Of a DNA stretch of 64,000 nt, positions 18,139 through 26,910 are shown one piece after another (the stretch's first letter is position 1; each line of letters opens with the position of its first letter). Origin of the DNA: Gammaproteobacteria bacterium. GTDB taxonomy: Bacteria; Pseudomonadota; Gammaproteobacteria; Steroidobacterales; Steroidobacteraceae. The notes under the pieces were generated by a model. It was not told where the DNA came from. It saw only the letters and a program-made list of their open reading frames with translations, and made no database searches. A program made the translations under genes and the position numbers. The stretch spans positions 69,849 through 133,848 of the forward strand of contig PLAH01000161.1 of assembly GCA_003134045.1 (NCBI GenBank). The letters are read 5' to 3'.

Positions 18139-19956
18139 CTAGTAAACGAGTCCCTCGCCCTCGCCCCGAGGGTCCGATGCCGCCTCGACTTTGCCGGTGG
18201 CGAAGTCCCAGGTAATCACCTGCATATTGCCCCACAGCCGGCTGCCTTCCTTGAGCGTATGGCCCTCGGCCTGCAGCTGAGCGATCTCGCCCGGGGTCAG
18301 CGCCCCTTTCTCGTAGTCCACCACGTCGGGCAGATACTGATGGTGATAGCGCGGATCCTTGACGATGTCCGCCGCCTTCATGCCATCCAGATAATCGAGC
18401 GTCCCCAACAGCACCATGCTGATGATGTAACTGCCGCCCGGCGTGCCGATGATCATCAGGCCCTTCGGCGTCTCGACGAAGGTCGGCGCCATGCTCGAGA
18501 GGCTGCGCTTGTTGGGTGCGATCGCGTTGGCCGCGTTGCCCACCAAGCCGAACGCGTTCGGCGTGCCCGGCTTGACCGAAAAATCGTCCATGGTGTCGTT
18601 GAGCAATACCCCGGTCTGCGGCGCCATGTAGCCCGACCCGAAGAACAGATTGATGGAGATGGTCGCCGCGACCCGATTGCCGCTGCCGTCCAAGACCGAG
18701 AAATGCGTGGTGTGCATCCCGACGTGCTCGGCCTCGATGCCGGGCAAGAGATCGCTGGGCATGGCCTTGTCCACGCGGATGCTCGAACGTTGCCCCGCCG
18801 CATAGTCGCCATTGATGAGCAACGGCAGCGGAATCTTCACGAAATCCGGGTCGCCCAGATACAACGCACGATCGCGGTAGGCGCGGCGCATGGCTTCGAT
18901 GACCAGGTGCTTGCGCGTCGCCGAGTCGACCGCCTTCAAGTCGAAGCCGGACAGAATGTTGAGGGCGTCCACCACGGCCACGCCGCCGGACGAGGGCGGC
19001 GACGCCGAGACGATGCGCGCCCCGTGATAATCGCCCACCAGCGGTTTGCGTTCGATCACCTGGTACGAGGCCAGGTCAGCCAGCGTCCAGACACCCCCGC
19101 CTGCGCGCACGCCGCTCACCAGTTCCTGGGCGATACGGCCGGTATAAAACCCCTTCGCGCCCTGCGCCGCCATCACCTCGAACGTGGCGGCCAGATCGGG
19201 TTGCTTGATGATGGCGCCCAGTTCCGGCACATCCCCGTCGGGCGTCAGGAACACCTTGGCCGCGGCGGGCGAGCGCAGCAGCCCCTCGCGCTTGAAGCGA
19301 ATGCCGCCCTGCAAGCGCGCATACAGGGGAAACCCGCCGCGCGCCAGGCGAATGGCCGGCTGCAGACTCACCGCCAACGGCAGCTTGCCGAATTTGCGCG
19401 CCAGGTAGTCGAACGCCGCCGGTTCGCCCGGAATGCCCGCGGACAAGGGACCGTCGAGCGACGCGTCCGCCAGCGGATTGCCGGCCTGATCCAGGTACAT
19501 GTCGCGAGTCGCCGCGGCCGGCGCCTTCTCGCGCGCATCCAGCATGGTCTCCAAGCCGTCGGCTTGGCGATGCAACAGATAGAACCCGCCGCCGCCCAGA
19601 CCCGAACTGCTGGGCTCCACCACCGCGAGGGCCGCCGACACCGCCACGGCGGCATCGAACGCGTTGCCACCCTTGGCGAGTATCTCCTGTCCCGCCTCGC
19701 TGGCCAGCGGGTAGGCACTGGCGATCGCACCCTTGTGCGCCACCGCGCGGGCCTGGGCCTTGGCCCCGGCCGGAGCGCGCGCGGTGACGGTGGGGGCCGC
19801 CTGCGGTGTTTGATCGGCCAACGCCGGCAGCGAGCCCCCGGCGGCGATCGCCAGCCAGGCGATGACGGACAACGTATAAGTGCGAAAATAGCCGCAGGGC
19901 TGATTCGACGCGCGGGGTATCGATTCCCTTCGAGGGCCGTGGCCTGGGCCGCTCAA
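18139..19956 (-). CDS. ggt: Gamma-glutamyltransferase
   Basis: A 605-residue periplasmic Ntn-hydrolase acting on glutathione and gamma-glutamyl compounds. A signal peptide with an unusually long N-region ends near LPALADQ. The autoprocessing site and nucleophile Thr lie in [14 protein letters not shown], followed by [19 protein letters not shown]; the [11 protein letters not shown] and [12 protein letters not shown] blocks are also typical. The TTG start overlaps the coaD stop codon (TTGA); a later TTG within the signal peptide is possible. Confidence 0.94.
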   Translation of the reverse strand: MSGPGHGPRRESIPRASNQPCGYFRTYTLSVIAWLAIAAGGSLPALADQTPQAAPTVTARAPAGAKAQARAVAHKGAIASAYPLASEAGQEILAKGGNAFDAAVAVSAALAVVEPSSSGLGGGGFYLLHRQADGLETMLDAREKAPAAATRDMYLDQAGNPLADASLDGPLSAGIPGEPAAFDYLARKFGKLPLAVSLQPAIRLARGGFPLYARLQGGIRFKREGLLRSPAAAKVFLTPDGDVPELGAIIKQPDLAATFEVMAAQGAKGFYTGRIAQELVSGVRAGGGVWTLADLASYQVIERKPLVGDYHGARIVSASPPSSGGVAVVDALNILSGFDLKAVDSATRKHLVIEAMRRAYRDRALYLGDPDFVKIPLPLLINGDYAAGQRSSIRVDKAMPSDLLPGIEAEHVGMHTTHFSVLDGSGNRVAATISINLFFGSGYMAPQTGVLLNDTMDDFSVKPGTPNAFGLVGNAANAIAPNKRSLSSMAPTFVETPKGLMIIGTPGGSYIISMVLLGTLDYLDGMKAADIVKDPRYHHQYLPDVVDYEKGALTPGEIAQLQAEGHTLKEGSRLWGNMQVITWDFATGKVEAASDPRGEGEGLVY

Positions 19957-20438
19957 AGCTTGCGGTGCCGCTTCAGCTCCACCTCGACGATGGGATGCAC
20001 GAATTCGGAGACGTTGCCGCCCAAGACTGCAATTTCTCGAACCAAGGTGGAAGAGATGAATGTGTACTGTTCCTGCGGGGTCATGAAAACCGACTCGATT
20101 TCCGGAGTCAGGTGCCGGCTCATATTAGCCAATTGAAACTCGAATTCGAAGTCGGACACCGCGCGCAGACCGCGCACGATGACGGCGAGACCATTCTGCC
20201 GCGCAAAGTCGACCGTCAGGCCCACGTAGCCCTTCACCTCGACGTTGTGTACGTCGGCGAGCACGCGGCGCGCCATGTCGACCCGCTGCTCGAGCGAGAA
20301 CATCGGCGCCTTGTTGGGATTGGCGGCGATCGCGACCACCAGTCGATCGAAAATGCTGGCCGCCCGTCGCACCAGGTCGTGATGGCCATTGGTGATCGGA
20401 TCGAAGGTGCCAGGGTATACCGCGGTTCGTTTGTTCAT
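19953..20438 (-). CDS. coaD: Phosphopantetheine adenylyltransferase
   Basis: A 161-residue hexameric enzyme that forms dephospho-CoA from 4'-phosphopantetheine and ATP. The nucleotidyltransferase motif is [19 protein letters not shown] (T/HxGH), and the second signature [10 protein letters not shown] lies near the C-terminus. rsmD precedes it by a few bases, the usual rsmD-coaD pair, and ggt overlaps its stop codon. Confidence 0.97.
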   Translation of the reverse strand: MNKRTAVYPGTFDPITNGHHDLVRRAASIFDRLVVAIAANPNKAPMFSLEQRVDMARRVLADVHNVEVKGYVGLTVDFARQNGLAVIVRGLRAVSDFEFEFQLANMSRHLTPEIESVFMTPQEQYTFISSTLVREIAVLGGNVSEFVHPIVEVELKRHRKL

Positions 20439-20444
20439 CCCGGA

Positions 20445-21110
20445 TTATTCGTTGGCCAGCCGCGCATTGACGCGCGCCAGATGATAACCCACCTCGCCCG
20501 CGGACTTCGATTTGAGAAGTTCCCAATGCGACGGGAGGCCGGGCGCCCCTGCCGCCTTTTCATTCTCCAGGTAGACCAAGCCGCCCGGCTTGACCCAATT
20601 GCCGGCCGCGACCAGGGGGATGTACTCGGCCAGCGCGTTCTGCCCGAACGGCGGATCCATGAACACCACGTCGAATGGGGCGCCGTACGCATCGCCGGGT
20701 GTGCGCAGAAAGCGCGACGCGCCCATTTCCACCACGCGCGATTTCGAGGTATCCCCCAGACGCGCCAGCTCCGCCACCAAGCCCCGCGCGGCGCGCTGTG
20801 CCTGCTCGACGAACACCACAGCCTGCGCGCCCCGCGACAAGGCTTCGAGGCCCAACGCGCCGGACCCCGCGAACAGATCCAGGCAACGGCTGTCCACGAT
20901 GGCGTGCTGCAGCCAGTTGAACAGGGTCTCGCGGACTCGATCGGGGGTCGGCCGCAGACCGGGCAGATCGGGGAAACTCACACGCCGGCCGCGCCAGGCA
21001 CCGGCGATGATTCGGACCGAATTGCGGCCTTCTGCGGCGGAGTTGGGCGGCTTTACGGGTGTCACCGGCGGCATCATACCCTGCAGAGGCTGGTAAGCTC
21101 TCGGTCGCAT
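20445..21110 (-). CDS. rsmD: 16S rRNA (guanine966-N2)-methyltransferase
   Basis: About 220 residues. The family-specific N-terminal block VRIIAGAWRGRRVSFPDLPG leads to RPTPDRVRETLFNWL, then SAM motif I LDLFAGSGALGLEALSRG and the catalytic motif DPPFG. RsmD methylates G966 of 16S rRNA in the 30S subunit. The start is uncertain: ATG at 21110 sits in a CATG palindrome that is also the start of a short ORF on the other strand; ATGs at 21077 and 21074 are alternatives. Confidence 0.93.
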   Translation of the reverse strand: MRPRAYQPLQGMMPPVTPVKPPNSAAEGRNSVRIIAGAWRGRRVSFPDLPGLRPTPDRVRETLFNWLQHAIVDSRCLDLFAGSGALGLEALSRGAQAVVFVEQAQRAARGLVAELARLGDTSKSRVVEMGASRFLRTPGDAYGAPFDVVFMDPPFGQNALAEYIPLVAAGNWVKPGGLVYLENEKAAGAPGLPSHWELLKSKSAGEVGYHLARVNARLANE

Positions 21111-21153
21111 GACTCACGACACCGGCAAGGCGCGTCGCAGCGCCCGTTTTTAG
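21109..21153 (+). CDS. Short upstream ORF (degenerate member of the ftsY leader ladder)
   Basis: ATG to TAG encodes 14 residues, MTHDTGKARRSARF. Its first codons resemble both the two downstream 17-residue ORFs (MTHEAD) and the start of FtsY itself (MTNDTEK). It ends 3 nt before the next ATG. It could be a diverged copy of the same duplicated start region; translation is not shown. Confidence 0.35.
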   Translation: MTHDTGKARRSARF

Positions 21154-21259
21154 CCCATGACCCACGAAGCGGACCGGCGCGGCGACCGCGCGCATGTGGA
21201 GCGCCCATGACCCACGAAGCGGACAGGCACGGCGTCCACGCCGCTATTGAGCGCCCATG
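21153..21259 (+). repeat. 50-bp tandem repeat carrying the ftsY start region
   Basis: The segment starting GCCCATGACCCACGAAGCGG at 21153 recurs at 21203, and a third, partial copy (GCCCATGACGAACGAC) at 21253 is the ftsY start itself. Each copy brings GAGCGCCC just before an ATG. The unit is 50 bp, exactly 51 bp minus the one base shared by each ATGA stop/start overlap. Each ATG therefore opens a frame that closes on the next copy's ATG. Confidence 0.8.
21157..21210 (+). CDS. Leader ORF 1 of the ftsY repeat ladder (17 aa)
   Basis: ATG at 21157 encodes MTHEADRRGDRAHVERP and its TGA overlaps the next ATG at 21207 (ATGA). The near-identical peptide in the next repeat and the exact stop/start overlap suggest coupled translation. 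Nothing suggests a function for the peptide itself. Confidence 0.4.
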   Translation: MTHEADRRGDRAHVERP

Positions 21260-21260
21260 A
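21207..21260 (+). CDS. Leader ORF 2 of the ftsY repeat ladder (17 aa)
   Basis: ATG at 21207 encodes MTHEADRHGVHAAIERP, a sister of leader ORF 1. Its TGA overlaps the ftsY ATG at 21257 (ATGA). Ribosomes that finish here could restart on ftsY. Confidence 0.4.
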   Translation: MTHEADRHGVHAAIERP

Positions 21261-22228
21261 CGAACGACACCGAGAAGCCCGGCGGCCGCGGCTTCTTCAA
21301 GCGCCTGCGCGCCAAACTGAACACCGGCCCCGCCTGGCTCACCACCGACATCAAGGAACTGCTGCCGGGCCGCAAGATCGACGCCGAAATCCTCGACGAC
21401 CTCGAAACGCGGCTCATCACCGCGGACGTGGGCGTCGAAGCGACCACTCGCATACTCGACGACCTGCGCAGGCGGGTGGCGCGCAAGGAGCTCGACGACG
21501 TCGATGCGCTGCTGAAGGCGCTGCATGCGGCCATGCTCGCCATCTTGAAGCCGGTCGAGCAGCCGCTGGTGATCGATGCGCGGATCAAGCCCTACGTGAT
21601 CCTGGTCATCGGCATCAATGGCGCCGGCAAGACCACCACCATCGGCAAGCTGGCCCATCGATTGCTGGCGGAGCGGCGCAGCGTCATGCTGGCGGCCGGC
21701 GACACCTTCCGCGCGGCGGCCCGCGAGCAACTCGAGGTCTGGGCCGAGCGCAACCAGGTGCCCATCGTGGCGCAACAGGCCGGCGCCGAGCCGGCCGCGG
21801 TGATCTTCGACGGCCTGCAGGCGGCCAAGGCGCGCAACATCGATGTCTTGATCGCGGACACGGCAGGCCGCCTGCACACCCAGACTCACCTCATGGACGA
21901 ACTCAAGAAGGTCAAGCGTGTGCTGGCGCGCCTGGACCCGACGGCGCCGCACGAGGTGCTGCTGGTTCTCGACGGCACCATCGGCCAGAACGCCATCGCC
22001 CAGGCCGAGGAGTTCAACAAGGGCCTGGGAGTCACCGGGCTGGTCATCACCAAGCTGGACGGCACCGCCAAAGGCGGCGTGGTGCTCGCCATCGCGCAGA
22101 AGCTCGGCATCCCCATCCGCTTCGTGGGCGTGGGCGAGCAAACCGAGGATTTCGGCGTATTCAACGCCTCGGAGTTCGTGTCGGCGCTGTTGAAGACGGA
22201 CGGTGCCGGTCAAGGCGCGGACGGCTGA
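21257..22228 (+). CDS. ftsY: Signal recognition particle receptor FtsY
   Basis: A 323-residue SRP-receptor GTPase that docks ribosome-nascent-chain-SRP complexes at the inner membrane. The long acidic A-domain of E. coli FtsY is absent; the protein starts almost directly with the NG domain. GTPase motifs are GINGAGKTTTIGKLA, DTFRAAAREQLEVW, DTAGRLHTQ and TKLDGTAKGG. It heads ftsY-ftsE-ftsX and is preceded by a ladder of coupled short ORFs. The start is fixed by the repeat/ATGA junction. Confidence 0.97.
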   Translation: MTNDTEKPGGRGFFKRLRAKLNTGPAWLTTDIKELLPGRKIDAEILDDLETRLITADVGVEATTRILDDLRRRVARKELDDVDALLKALHAAMLAILKPVEQPLVIDARIKPYVILVIGINGAGKTTTIGKLAHRLLAERRSVMLAAGDTFRAAAREQLEVWAERNQVPIVAQQAGAEPAAVIFDGLQAAKARNIDVLIADTAGRLHTQTHLMDELKKVKRVLARLDPTAPHEVLLVLDGTIGQNAIAQAEEFNKGLGVTGLVITKLDGTAKGGVVLAIAQKLGIPIRFVGVGEQTEDFGVFNASEFVSALLKTDGAGQGADG

Positions 22229-22257
22229 CCGGTGGCGCTTCGCTTGCTGGCGAGTAC

Positions 22258-22914
22258 ATGATTCGTTTTGACCAGGTGCACAAGCGCTACACCAACGGTC
22301 GCGAGGCGCTGGCGGGCGTGTCCTTCGTCATCGACGACGGCGAGATGGCGTTCCTGACCGGCCATTCGGGCGCCGGCAAGAGCAGCGTCTTGAAACTGAT
22401 CGCGCTCATCGAACGGCCCTCCCGCGGTCAGGTGTTCGTCGGCAATCAAAACACCGGCGGCATTCACGCGCGCGGCATTCCGCAGTTCCGGCGCCAGATC
22501 GGCGTGGTGTTCCAGGACCACAAGCTGCTGCACGATCGGCCCGTGGCGGACAACGTCGCGCTGCCCCTGGTCATCGCCGGCACCCCGAAGCGGGAAATCG
22601 ACAAGCGCGTCCGCGCGGCGCTCGATCAGGTGGGTTTGCTGGGCAAGGAGAAGAGCCGTCCGCTCGAGCTCTCGGCCGGCGAACAGCAACGCGTGGGAAT
22701 CGCGCGCGCCATCGTGGGCAAGCCCAAACTGCTGATCGCGGACGAGCCCACCGGCAATCTCGATCCGGATCTGGCACTCGACATCATGCAGCTGTTCAAG
22801 CGCTTCAACGAGGTGGGCGTCACCGTGGTGATCGCCACCCACGACGTGCATCTCATCGACCGCTTGGGCGCGCGACGCATCGTCATGGGCGAGGGACGGG
22901 TTACCGCCGCATGA
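22258..22914 (+). CDS. ftsE: Cell division ATP-binding protein FtsE
   Basis: A 218-residue ABC ATPase with Walker A GHSGAGKSS, signature LSAGEQQRVGIARAI, and Walker B LLIADEPTGNLD. With FtsX it forms the division-site complex that controls peptidoglycan hydrolases. The start at 22258 is 29 nt after ftsY. Its stop overlaps the ftsX start (ATGA). Confidence 0.97.
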   Translation: MIRFDQVHKRYTNGREALAGVSFVIDDGEMAFLTGHSGAGKSSVLKLIALIERPSRGQVFVGNQNTGGIHARGIPQFRRQIGVVFQDHKLLHDRPVADNVALPLVIAGTPKREIDKRVRAALDQVGLLGKEKSRPLELSAGEQQRVGIARAIVGKPKLLIADEPTGNLDPDLALDIMQLFKRFNEVGVTVVIATHDVHLIDRLGARRIVMGEGRVTAA

Positions 22915-23831
22915 GCGTGCAAACCTGGCTGGCGCGCCACGCCCAAACCTTGCTGGGCTCGCTGGGACGCCTGGTGCAGCAGCCGGTCGCGTCGCTCATG
23001 ACCATGGCGGTGATCGCGATCGCGCTCGCCCTGCCGTTGTTCTTGAATGTGTTCCTGCAAAACACCCTTGCCGCCACCGCCAATTGGAACCAGACCTTCG
23101 ATCTGTCGGTCTACCTGGACAAGAAGGCCGCCCCATCCCATACGCAAGTGCTGGCCAAGCAGCTGCACGCTCGCGCCGATGTGGCCGCGGTGCGGGTGAT
23201 CACGGCGGATGAGGCGCTGACGCAGTTTCGCGCGGCCTCCGGCTTCGGCAACGCCTTGGATGCACTGGACGACAATCCGCTGCCGGACACCTTGGTGGTG
23301 ACCCCGGCGGTGGCCGCCAGCACGCCCGAGGGTCTCGAGACGCTCAAATCCGCCATCGCCGCCCTGCCGGACGTGCAGACCGTGCAGGTGGACACCGAAT
23401 GGGTGAAGCGATTGCACGCCCTCATGGACATCCTGCGGCGGGTGGTATGGCTGACCGGTGCCGGATTGGGCCTCGGGGTGATCCTGGTCGTGGGCAATAC
23501 CATTCGGCTGGATATATTGAACCGGCGAGCCGAAGTCGAGGTCATGAAGTTGGTAGGCGCCACCGATGGTTTCGCGCGGCGGCCGTTCCTCTATAGCGGT
23601 ATCTGGTACGGTCTGGGGGGCGGGATCGGGGCCTGGATACTGGTCGCGGTGGCGGTCGGGCTGCTGTCCAAGCCCGTGGAGCGCCTTGCCCGCCTCTATG
23701 GCAGCGAGTTTCATTTGCGAGGTTTGGGTTTCGGGTCCGGTATCTTGGTTTTGGGAGTTGCGATCGGCCTGGGATGGCTGGGTTCCTGGCTTGCCGCAAC
23801 CCGCCATATCCGCGCCATCGAGCCCACGTGA
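22911..23831 (+). CDS. ftsX: Cell division protein FtsX
   Basis: A 306-residue inner-membrane partner of FtsE. A first membrane helix (residues about 25-45, MAVIAIALALPLFLNVF) is followed by a periplasmic domain of about 120 residues and then three C-terminal helices, the FtsX topology. The block LDILNRRAEVEVMKLVGAT is a family marker. It overlaps ftsE by 4 nt; rpoH follows after 123 nt, the usual order. Confidence 0.96.
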   Translation: MSVQTWLARHAQTLLGSLGRLVQQPVASLMTMAVIAIALALPLFLNVFLQNTLAATANWNQTFDLSVYLDKKAAPSHTQVLAKQLHARADVAAVRVITADEALTQFRAASGFGNALDALDDNPLPDTLVVTPAVAASTPEGLETLKSAIAALPDVQTVQVDTEWVKRLHALMDILRRVVWLTGAGLGLGVILVVGNTIRLDILNRRAEVEVMKLVGATDGFARRPFLYSGIWYGLGGGIGAWILVAVAVGLLSKPVERLARLYGSEFHLRGLGFGSGILVLGVAIGLGWLGSWLAATRHIRAIEPT

Positions 23832-23893
23832 ATTCGCGTGTAAGCTATTGATTTTTGGATTTCTTTAGCCGATTATTTGAACTCCGGCGAGCA

Positions 23894-23920
23894 TTAGCCC
23901 TCAAACTTAGGGAGTGCTAT
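23894..23920 (+). promoter_or_regulatory. CIRCE-like HrcA operator upstream of rpoH
   Basis: TTAGCCCTC, nine bases, GAGTGCTAT. The CIRCE consensus is TTAGCACTC-N9-GAGTGCTAA, so 16 of 18 arm positions match and the spacer is exact. A TATTAT hexamer (23918-23923), a plausible -10, overlaps the right arm, as expected for a repressor site. It lies about 35 bp before the rpoH start codon. Control of rpoH by HrcA is inferred. Confidence 0.65.
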
Positions 23921-23954
23921 TATTGCACCTAGGATTGATTGGAGGTTTCCGCAA

Positions 23955-24821
23955 ATGACTGCCGCATTAGTCGCTTCTAAGACTGGTTTGGTTTTCGCGG
24001 GCCCCGTGGGGAGCCTGGATTCTTATATAGACCGCGTATCCCAGATACCGGTTTTGACGAAGGAAAATGAGGTTGCGCTGGCGACCCGCTTCCGTTCGGA
24101 CGCCGATTTGGATGCCGCTCGCCAATTGGTGCTTTCGCACCTGCGTTTCGTCGTGCATATCGCCCGCGGCTACTTGGGCTATGGCCTGCCGATGGGCGAT
24201 CTGGTGCAAGAGGGCAACGTCGGCCTGATGAAGGCGGTCAAGCGCTTCGATCCCAATGTGGGCGTGCGCCTGGTGTCCTTCGCCGTGCATTGGATACGAG
24301 CCGAGATTCATGAGTATGTGCTGCGCAATTGGCGGCTGGTGAAGGTCGCGACGACCAAGTCGCAGCGCAAGCTGTTCTTCAATCTGCGCAAGATGAAGAA
24401 GAATCTCGCCTGGTTGTCGGAAGAGGAAACCAAGGCCGTGGCGCGCGACCTCGGCGTCGATGTGAGCGACGTGCGCGAGATGGAACAGCGCCTGTCGGCT
24501 CGCGACATGTCCTTCGATCCCACGCCCGAGAGCGACGAGGAAGAGGCGTACTCCCCTGCCATGTACCTGCCGGCGAGCAACGCCGACCCCGCGGTCGAGG
24601 TGGAACGCGAGGAATGGGAAGAGGATTCGAGCGATCGTCTGAGTATCGCGCTCGAAAAACTCGACGAGCGCAGCCGCAGTATTCTGAAGCGGCGCTGGAT
24701 GACGGACGACAAGGCGACCTTGCACGAACTCGCCGACGAGTACGGCATTTCGGCCGAACGCGTACGTCAGGTAGAAAGCAACGCCATCAGCAAGCTCAAA
24801 GGGTTGATGGCGGCGGCTTAA
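23955..24821 (+). CDS. rpoH: RNA polymerase sigma factor RpoH (sigma-32)
   Basis: A 288-residue heat-shock sigma factor. Region 2 has [20 protein letters not shown] and [20 protein letters not shown]; the RpoH box is [10 protein letters not shown]; region 4 ends with [24 protein letters not shown] lies 10 nt before the ATG. The leader carries a CIRCE-like operator, so regulation at the DNA level by HrcA is likely. Confidence 0.97.
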   Translation: MTAALVASKTGLVFAGPVGSLDSYIDRVSQIPVLTKENEVALATRFRSDADLDAARQLVLSHLRFVVHIARGYLGYGLPMGDLVQEGNVGLMKAVKRFDPNVGVRLVSFAVHWIRAEIHEYVLRNWRLVKVATTKSQRKLFFNLRKMKKNLAWLSEEETKAVARDLGVDVSDVREMEQRLSARDMSFDPTPESDEEEAYSPAMYLPASNADPAVEVEREEWEEDSSDRLSIALEKLDERSRSILKRRWMTDDKATLHELADEYGISAERVRQVESNAISKLKGLMAAA

Positions 24822-25132
24822 GCTGCCCGCCGCTTTGCAACGCCGTGCCGCCTAACTTCCGGGCGGCACTCAGGAGCCTGATGCCCGGGCGCTGACTTTG
24901 GCGTAGCGGACGCGCAGCGTAGGCATTAGTATGTCCGTCCCTATGCGCGACACCTCGTCATGGCAATTCTCAGGCTAACGACCGGAACCTCCAGCGGGGG
25001 CGTGATTTCCGAGGATATGTTGAATCGCATGAACGTCGCGCGAGGCGGGCCTTTCGCCGAGGGATCCGTGGACCAAACTGGAACGACAAGCGCGCCACGC
25101 TCCTAAGCGTCGGTGTGTATTGAACGACTTTC
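24822..25132. other. Intergenic region after rpoH with a terminator-like hairpin
   Basis: About 310 bp without a gene. It holds a perfect 8-bp inverted repeat, GTGCCGCC at 24845-24852 and GGCGGCAC at 24862-24869, with a 9-nt loop, 24 bp after the rpoH stop. There is no T run after it, so intrinsic termination is uncertain. The rest shows nothing recognisable. Confidence 0.45.
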
Positions 25133-25831
25133 ATGTCTGATCGACCGCCTGTCACGTTGGCGCCGTCCCGCGCACTCGAGGCGACCACCCACGAAGCGGG
25201 TTTGAGCCCCGGAGCGCGCCGCATCGTGTGGGGTGCGCTGGCGGCGCTCATCGCCGGCTACGCGCTGCTCTCTCACTACAGCAGTTCGAATCCCGACGCC
25301 AAGGGGTTGGGGGCCGGGCTGTCCATCGGACCCGTGTTCCTCATCGGCGCCGTTTTGCTGTGGCGTTGGACCCGGCCGCTGATCGCGGTACCCATCATCG
25401 CGGTGGTTGCCGCCGGCCTCGTTCAGTATTGGCCCTCGATCGAGCAAAATTATCAGTGGGCGGATCTCGCCGAACAGTGCGGCGCGTATGCGCTGGTCGC
25501 GGTGAGCTTCGGGCGGACGCTGTTCGGGGGACGAGTGCCGCTGTGCACTCAGCTGGCCCGGAAGATCCACGATGAGCTCTCGGCCGCCGAAATCGCCTAC
25601 ACGCGGCGCGCCACCGTGGCGTGGGCTCTTTTCTATGTGCTGCTGGCGACGGCGATCGGGATACTTTTCTTCGCGGCGTCCGAGCATGCCTGGTCGCTGT
25701 TCGTCAATTTCGCCACCTTCGGGCTCATTGCCGTCGCCTGCATCGCGGACGCCGCGGTCCGCCATTTCGTGCTGCCGCGCCGCCCCGGCGGCGGCATTCT
25801 GACGATGCTACGGCAGGCACTCATCGGCTGA
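25133..25831 (+). CDS. Conserved membrane protein (COG4648-like)
   Basis: A 232-residue protein with about six predicted membrane helices after a 30-residue cytoplasmic N-terminus. The cytoplasmic loop with PLCTQLARKIHDELSAAEIA then YTRRATVAWALFYVLLA resembles COG4648 membrane proteins. Those often sit near aryl-polyene or fatty-acid-type clusters, but no such partners occur here. Function unknown. Confidence 0.65.
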   Translation: MSDRPPVTLAPSRALEATTHEAGLSPGARRIVWGALAALIAGYALLSHYSSSNPDAKGLGAGLSIGPVFLIGAVLLWRWTRPLIAVPIIAVVAAGLVQYWPSIEQNYQWADLAEQCGAYALVAVSFGRTLFGGRVPLCTQLARKIHDELSAAEIAYTRRATVAWALFYVLLATAIGILFFAASEHAWSLFVNFATFGLIAVACIADAAVRHFVLPRRPGGGILTMLRQALIG

Positions 25832-25956
25832 GACTAGGTCGAGCCGCGGCTGGCGGGGCACCCTTCCGACGCAAAAAATTCATATTTTGGTAACTTCCCT
25901 GCCACCCGCAACGTTGAACATATCTCACTGATGCCGTCGATCAGGCTATCCCTGAA

Positions 25957-25962
25957 TATAAT
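25957..25962 (+). promoter_or_regulatory. Candidate -10 element of the VPLPA-CTERM gene
   Basis: A perfect TATAAT lies 26 bp before the ATG, followed by AAGGGG as ribosome-binding site. No good -35 is seen at 17 bp (CCGTCG), so an activator may be required. Confidence 0.4.
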
Positions 25963-25987
25963 TCAACAGGATAAGGGGCGATTAAAC

Positions 25988-26710
25988 ATGAACACAGTAA
26001 TCGGGAGTCGAATCTCGGGGATGTTGACGCTCGCGGCCCTTGCGGTCGCAGGATTGTCGGGTTCGCGCGCCGAAGCTTTCACGGCCGAGAGTTCGGGTGC
26101 TGCGCTGACCTTCAGCGACGAATACATTGCGACGTCAGCCTCGGCTTACTCGAGTAATACCGCCGGGACGGATTATTCGCTCGACGTCCCCGGTCAGTAC
26201 AGTTTCCAGCGTGCTTTCGGTTCAACTCAAAGCTACACACTGGGAACCTCGACGGTGGGCAATTACGCCTTCCAGGACAGCTACGTGTTTCAAGTGGGGA
26301 GTAATGCCAGCGGCGACGTGTTGACCGCACAGTTGAGTCTGCCCGGCACCTTCTCCGTGTCGAACCTGCAATTTCGTCTGTACCAGATTACGAGCGGTAC
26401 GACTGCACCGGTAATCGGCGGAAGCCTCAAGGATTCGAATGGAAACCTCATTCCGCCGGTGGTCGCGGTCAAGTCGGCGTGGCAGGGAAACACGGGCGTC
26501 AGTACGGCCCTCGTCGCCGCCAACTTCACGGGGCTGCAAACCGACGGTACCTACGTTCTCGATGTCGCTGGGACCGCCAGCGGCAGCAGCGGCGGACTGT
26601 ATGTCGGTTCATTGAATCTTCAGCCGGTCCCGTTGCCCGCGACGGCCTGGTTCATGCTGTCGGGTCTGGGCGGATTAGGCTTCATGGCACGCAGGCGGAA
26701 CGCCGCCTAG
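25988..26710 (+). CDS. VPLPA-CTERM sorting domain protein (exosortase substrate)
   Basis: A 240-residue secreted protein. Residues 1-29 are a signal peptide ending SRAEA. The middle is rich in Ser, Thr, Gly and Asn with beta-strand periodicity. The C-terminal 27 residues are the sorting signal: VPLPA at about 214-218, a hydrophobic helix (TAWFMLSGLGGLGFMA) and the basic end RRRNAA. This is the VPLPA-CTERM class recognised by exosortase XrtD, which is encoded at 33237-34832. It is probably processed at the inner membrane and released or anchored to the exopolysaccharide matrix. Confidence 0.88.
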   Translation: MNTVIGSRISGMLTLAALAVAGLSGSRAEAFTAESSGAALTFSDEYIATSASAYSSNTAGTDYSLDVPGQYSFQRAFGSTQSYTLGTSTVGNYAFQDSYVFQVGSNASGDVLTAQLSLPGTFSVSNLQFRLYQITSGTTAPVIGGSLKDSNGNLIPPVVAVKSAWQGNTGVSTALVAANFTGLQTDGTYVLDVAGTASGSSGGLYVGSLNLQPVPLPATAWFMLSGLGGLGFMARRRNAA

Positions 26711-26755
26711 TACGCAAGCAAGAAAGTAAGCGAGAAAGCTTAAGAAGGTCTATGC

Positions 26756-26784
26756 CAATACGCCGGCTCGATGCCGGCGTATTG
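26756..26784 (+). terminator. Strong hairpin between convergent genes
   Basis: A perfect 12-bp stem (CAATACGCCGGC / GCCGGCGTATTG) with a TCGAT loop lies 46 bp after the VPLPA-CTERM stop. A T-rich stretch (TTGTTTTT) begins about 12 nt after the stem, farther than in a classical terminator. It may serve transcripts from both strands. Confidence 0.55.
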
Positions 26785-26910
26785 CGTTGGCGGGCCTTGT
26801 TTTTCCGTGATGACCTTTGCCGACAGCCAAGCCCTTGGACCGCGAGCAGAAAGCCGGCTATCGCGGAATGCCGGCTTCATACCGACATTCCAGGCGACGC
26901 CACGTCAAGT

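Noticed and set aside
17920..20136. Open frame of more than 700 codons on the plus strand
   Set aside because: Antisense to hldD and ggt; no domain signal.
25860..25930. Possible sigma-54 promoter (TGGCA near TTACC) before the VPLPA-CTERM gene
   Set aside because: It is on the wrong strand and the -12 element does not match TTGC.
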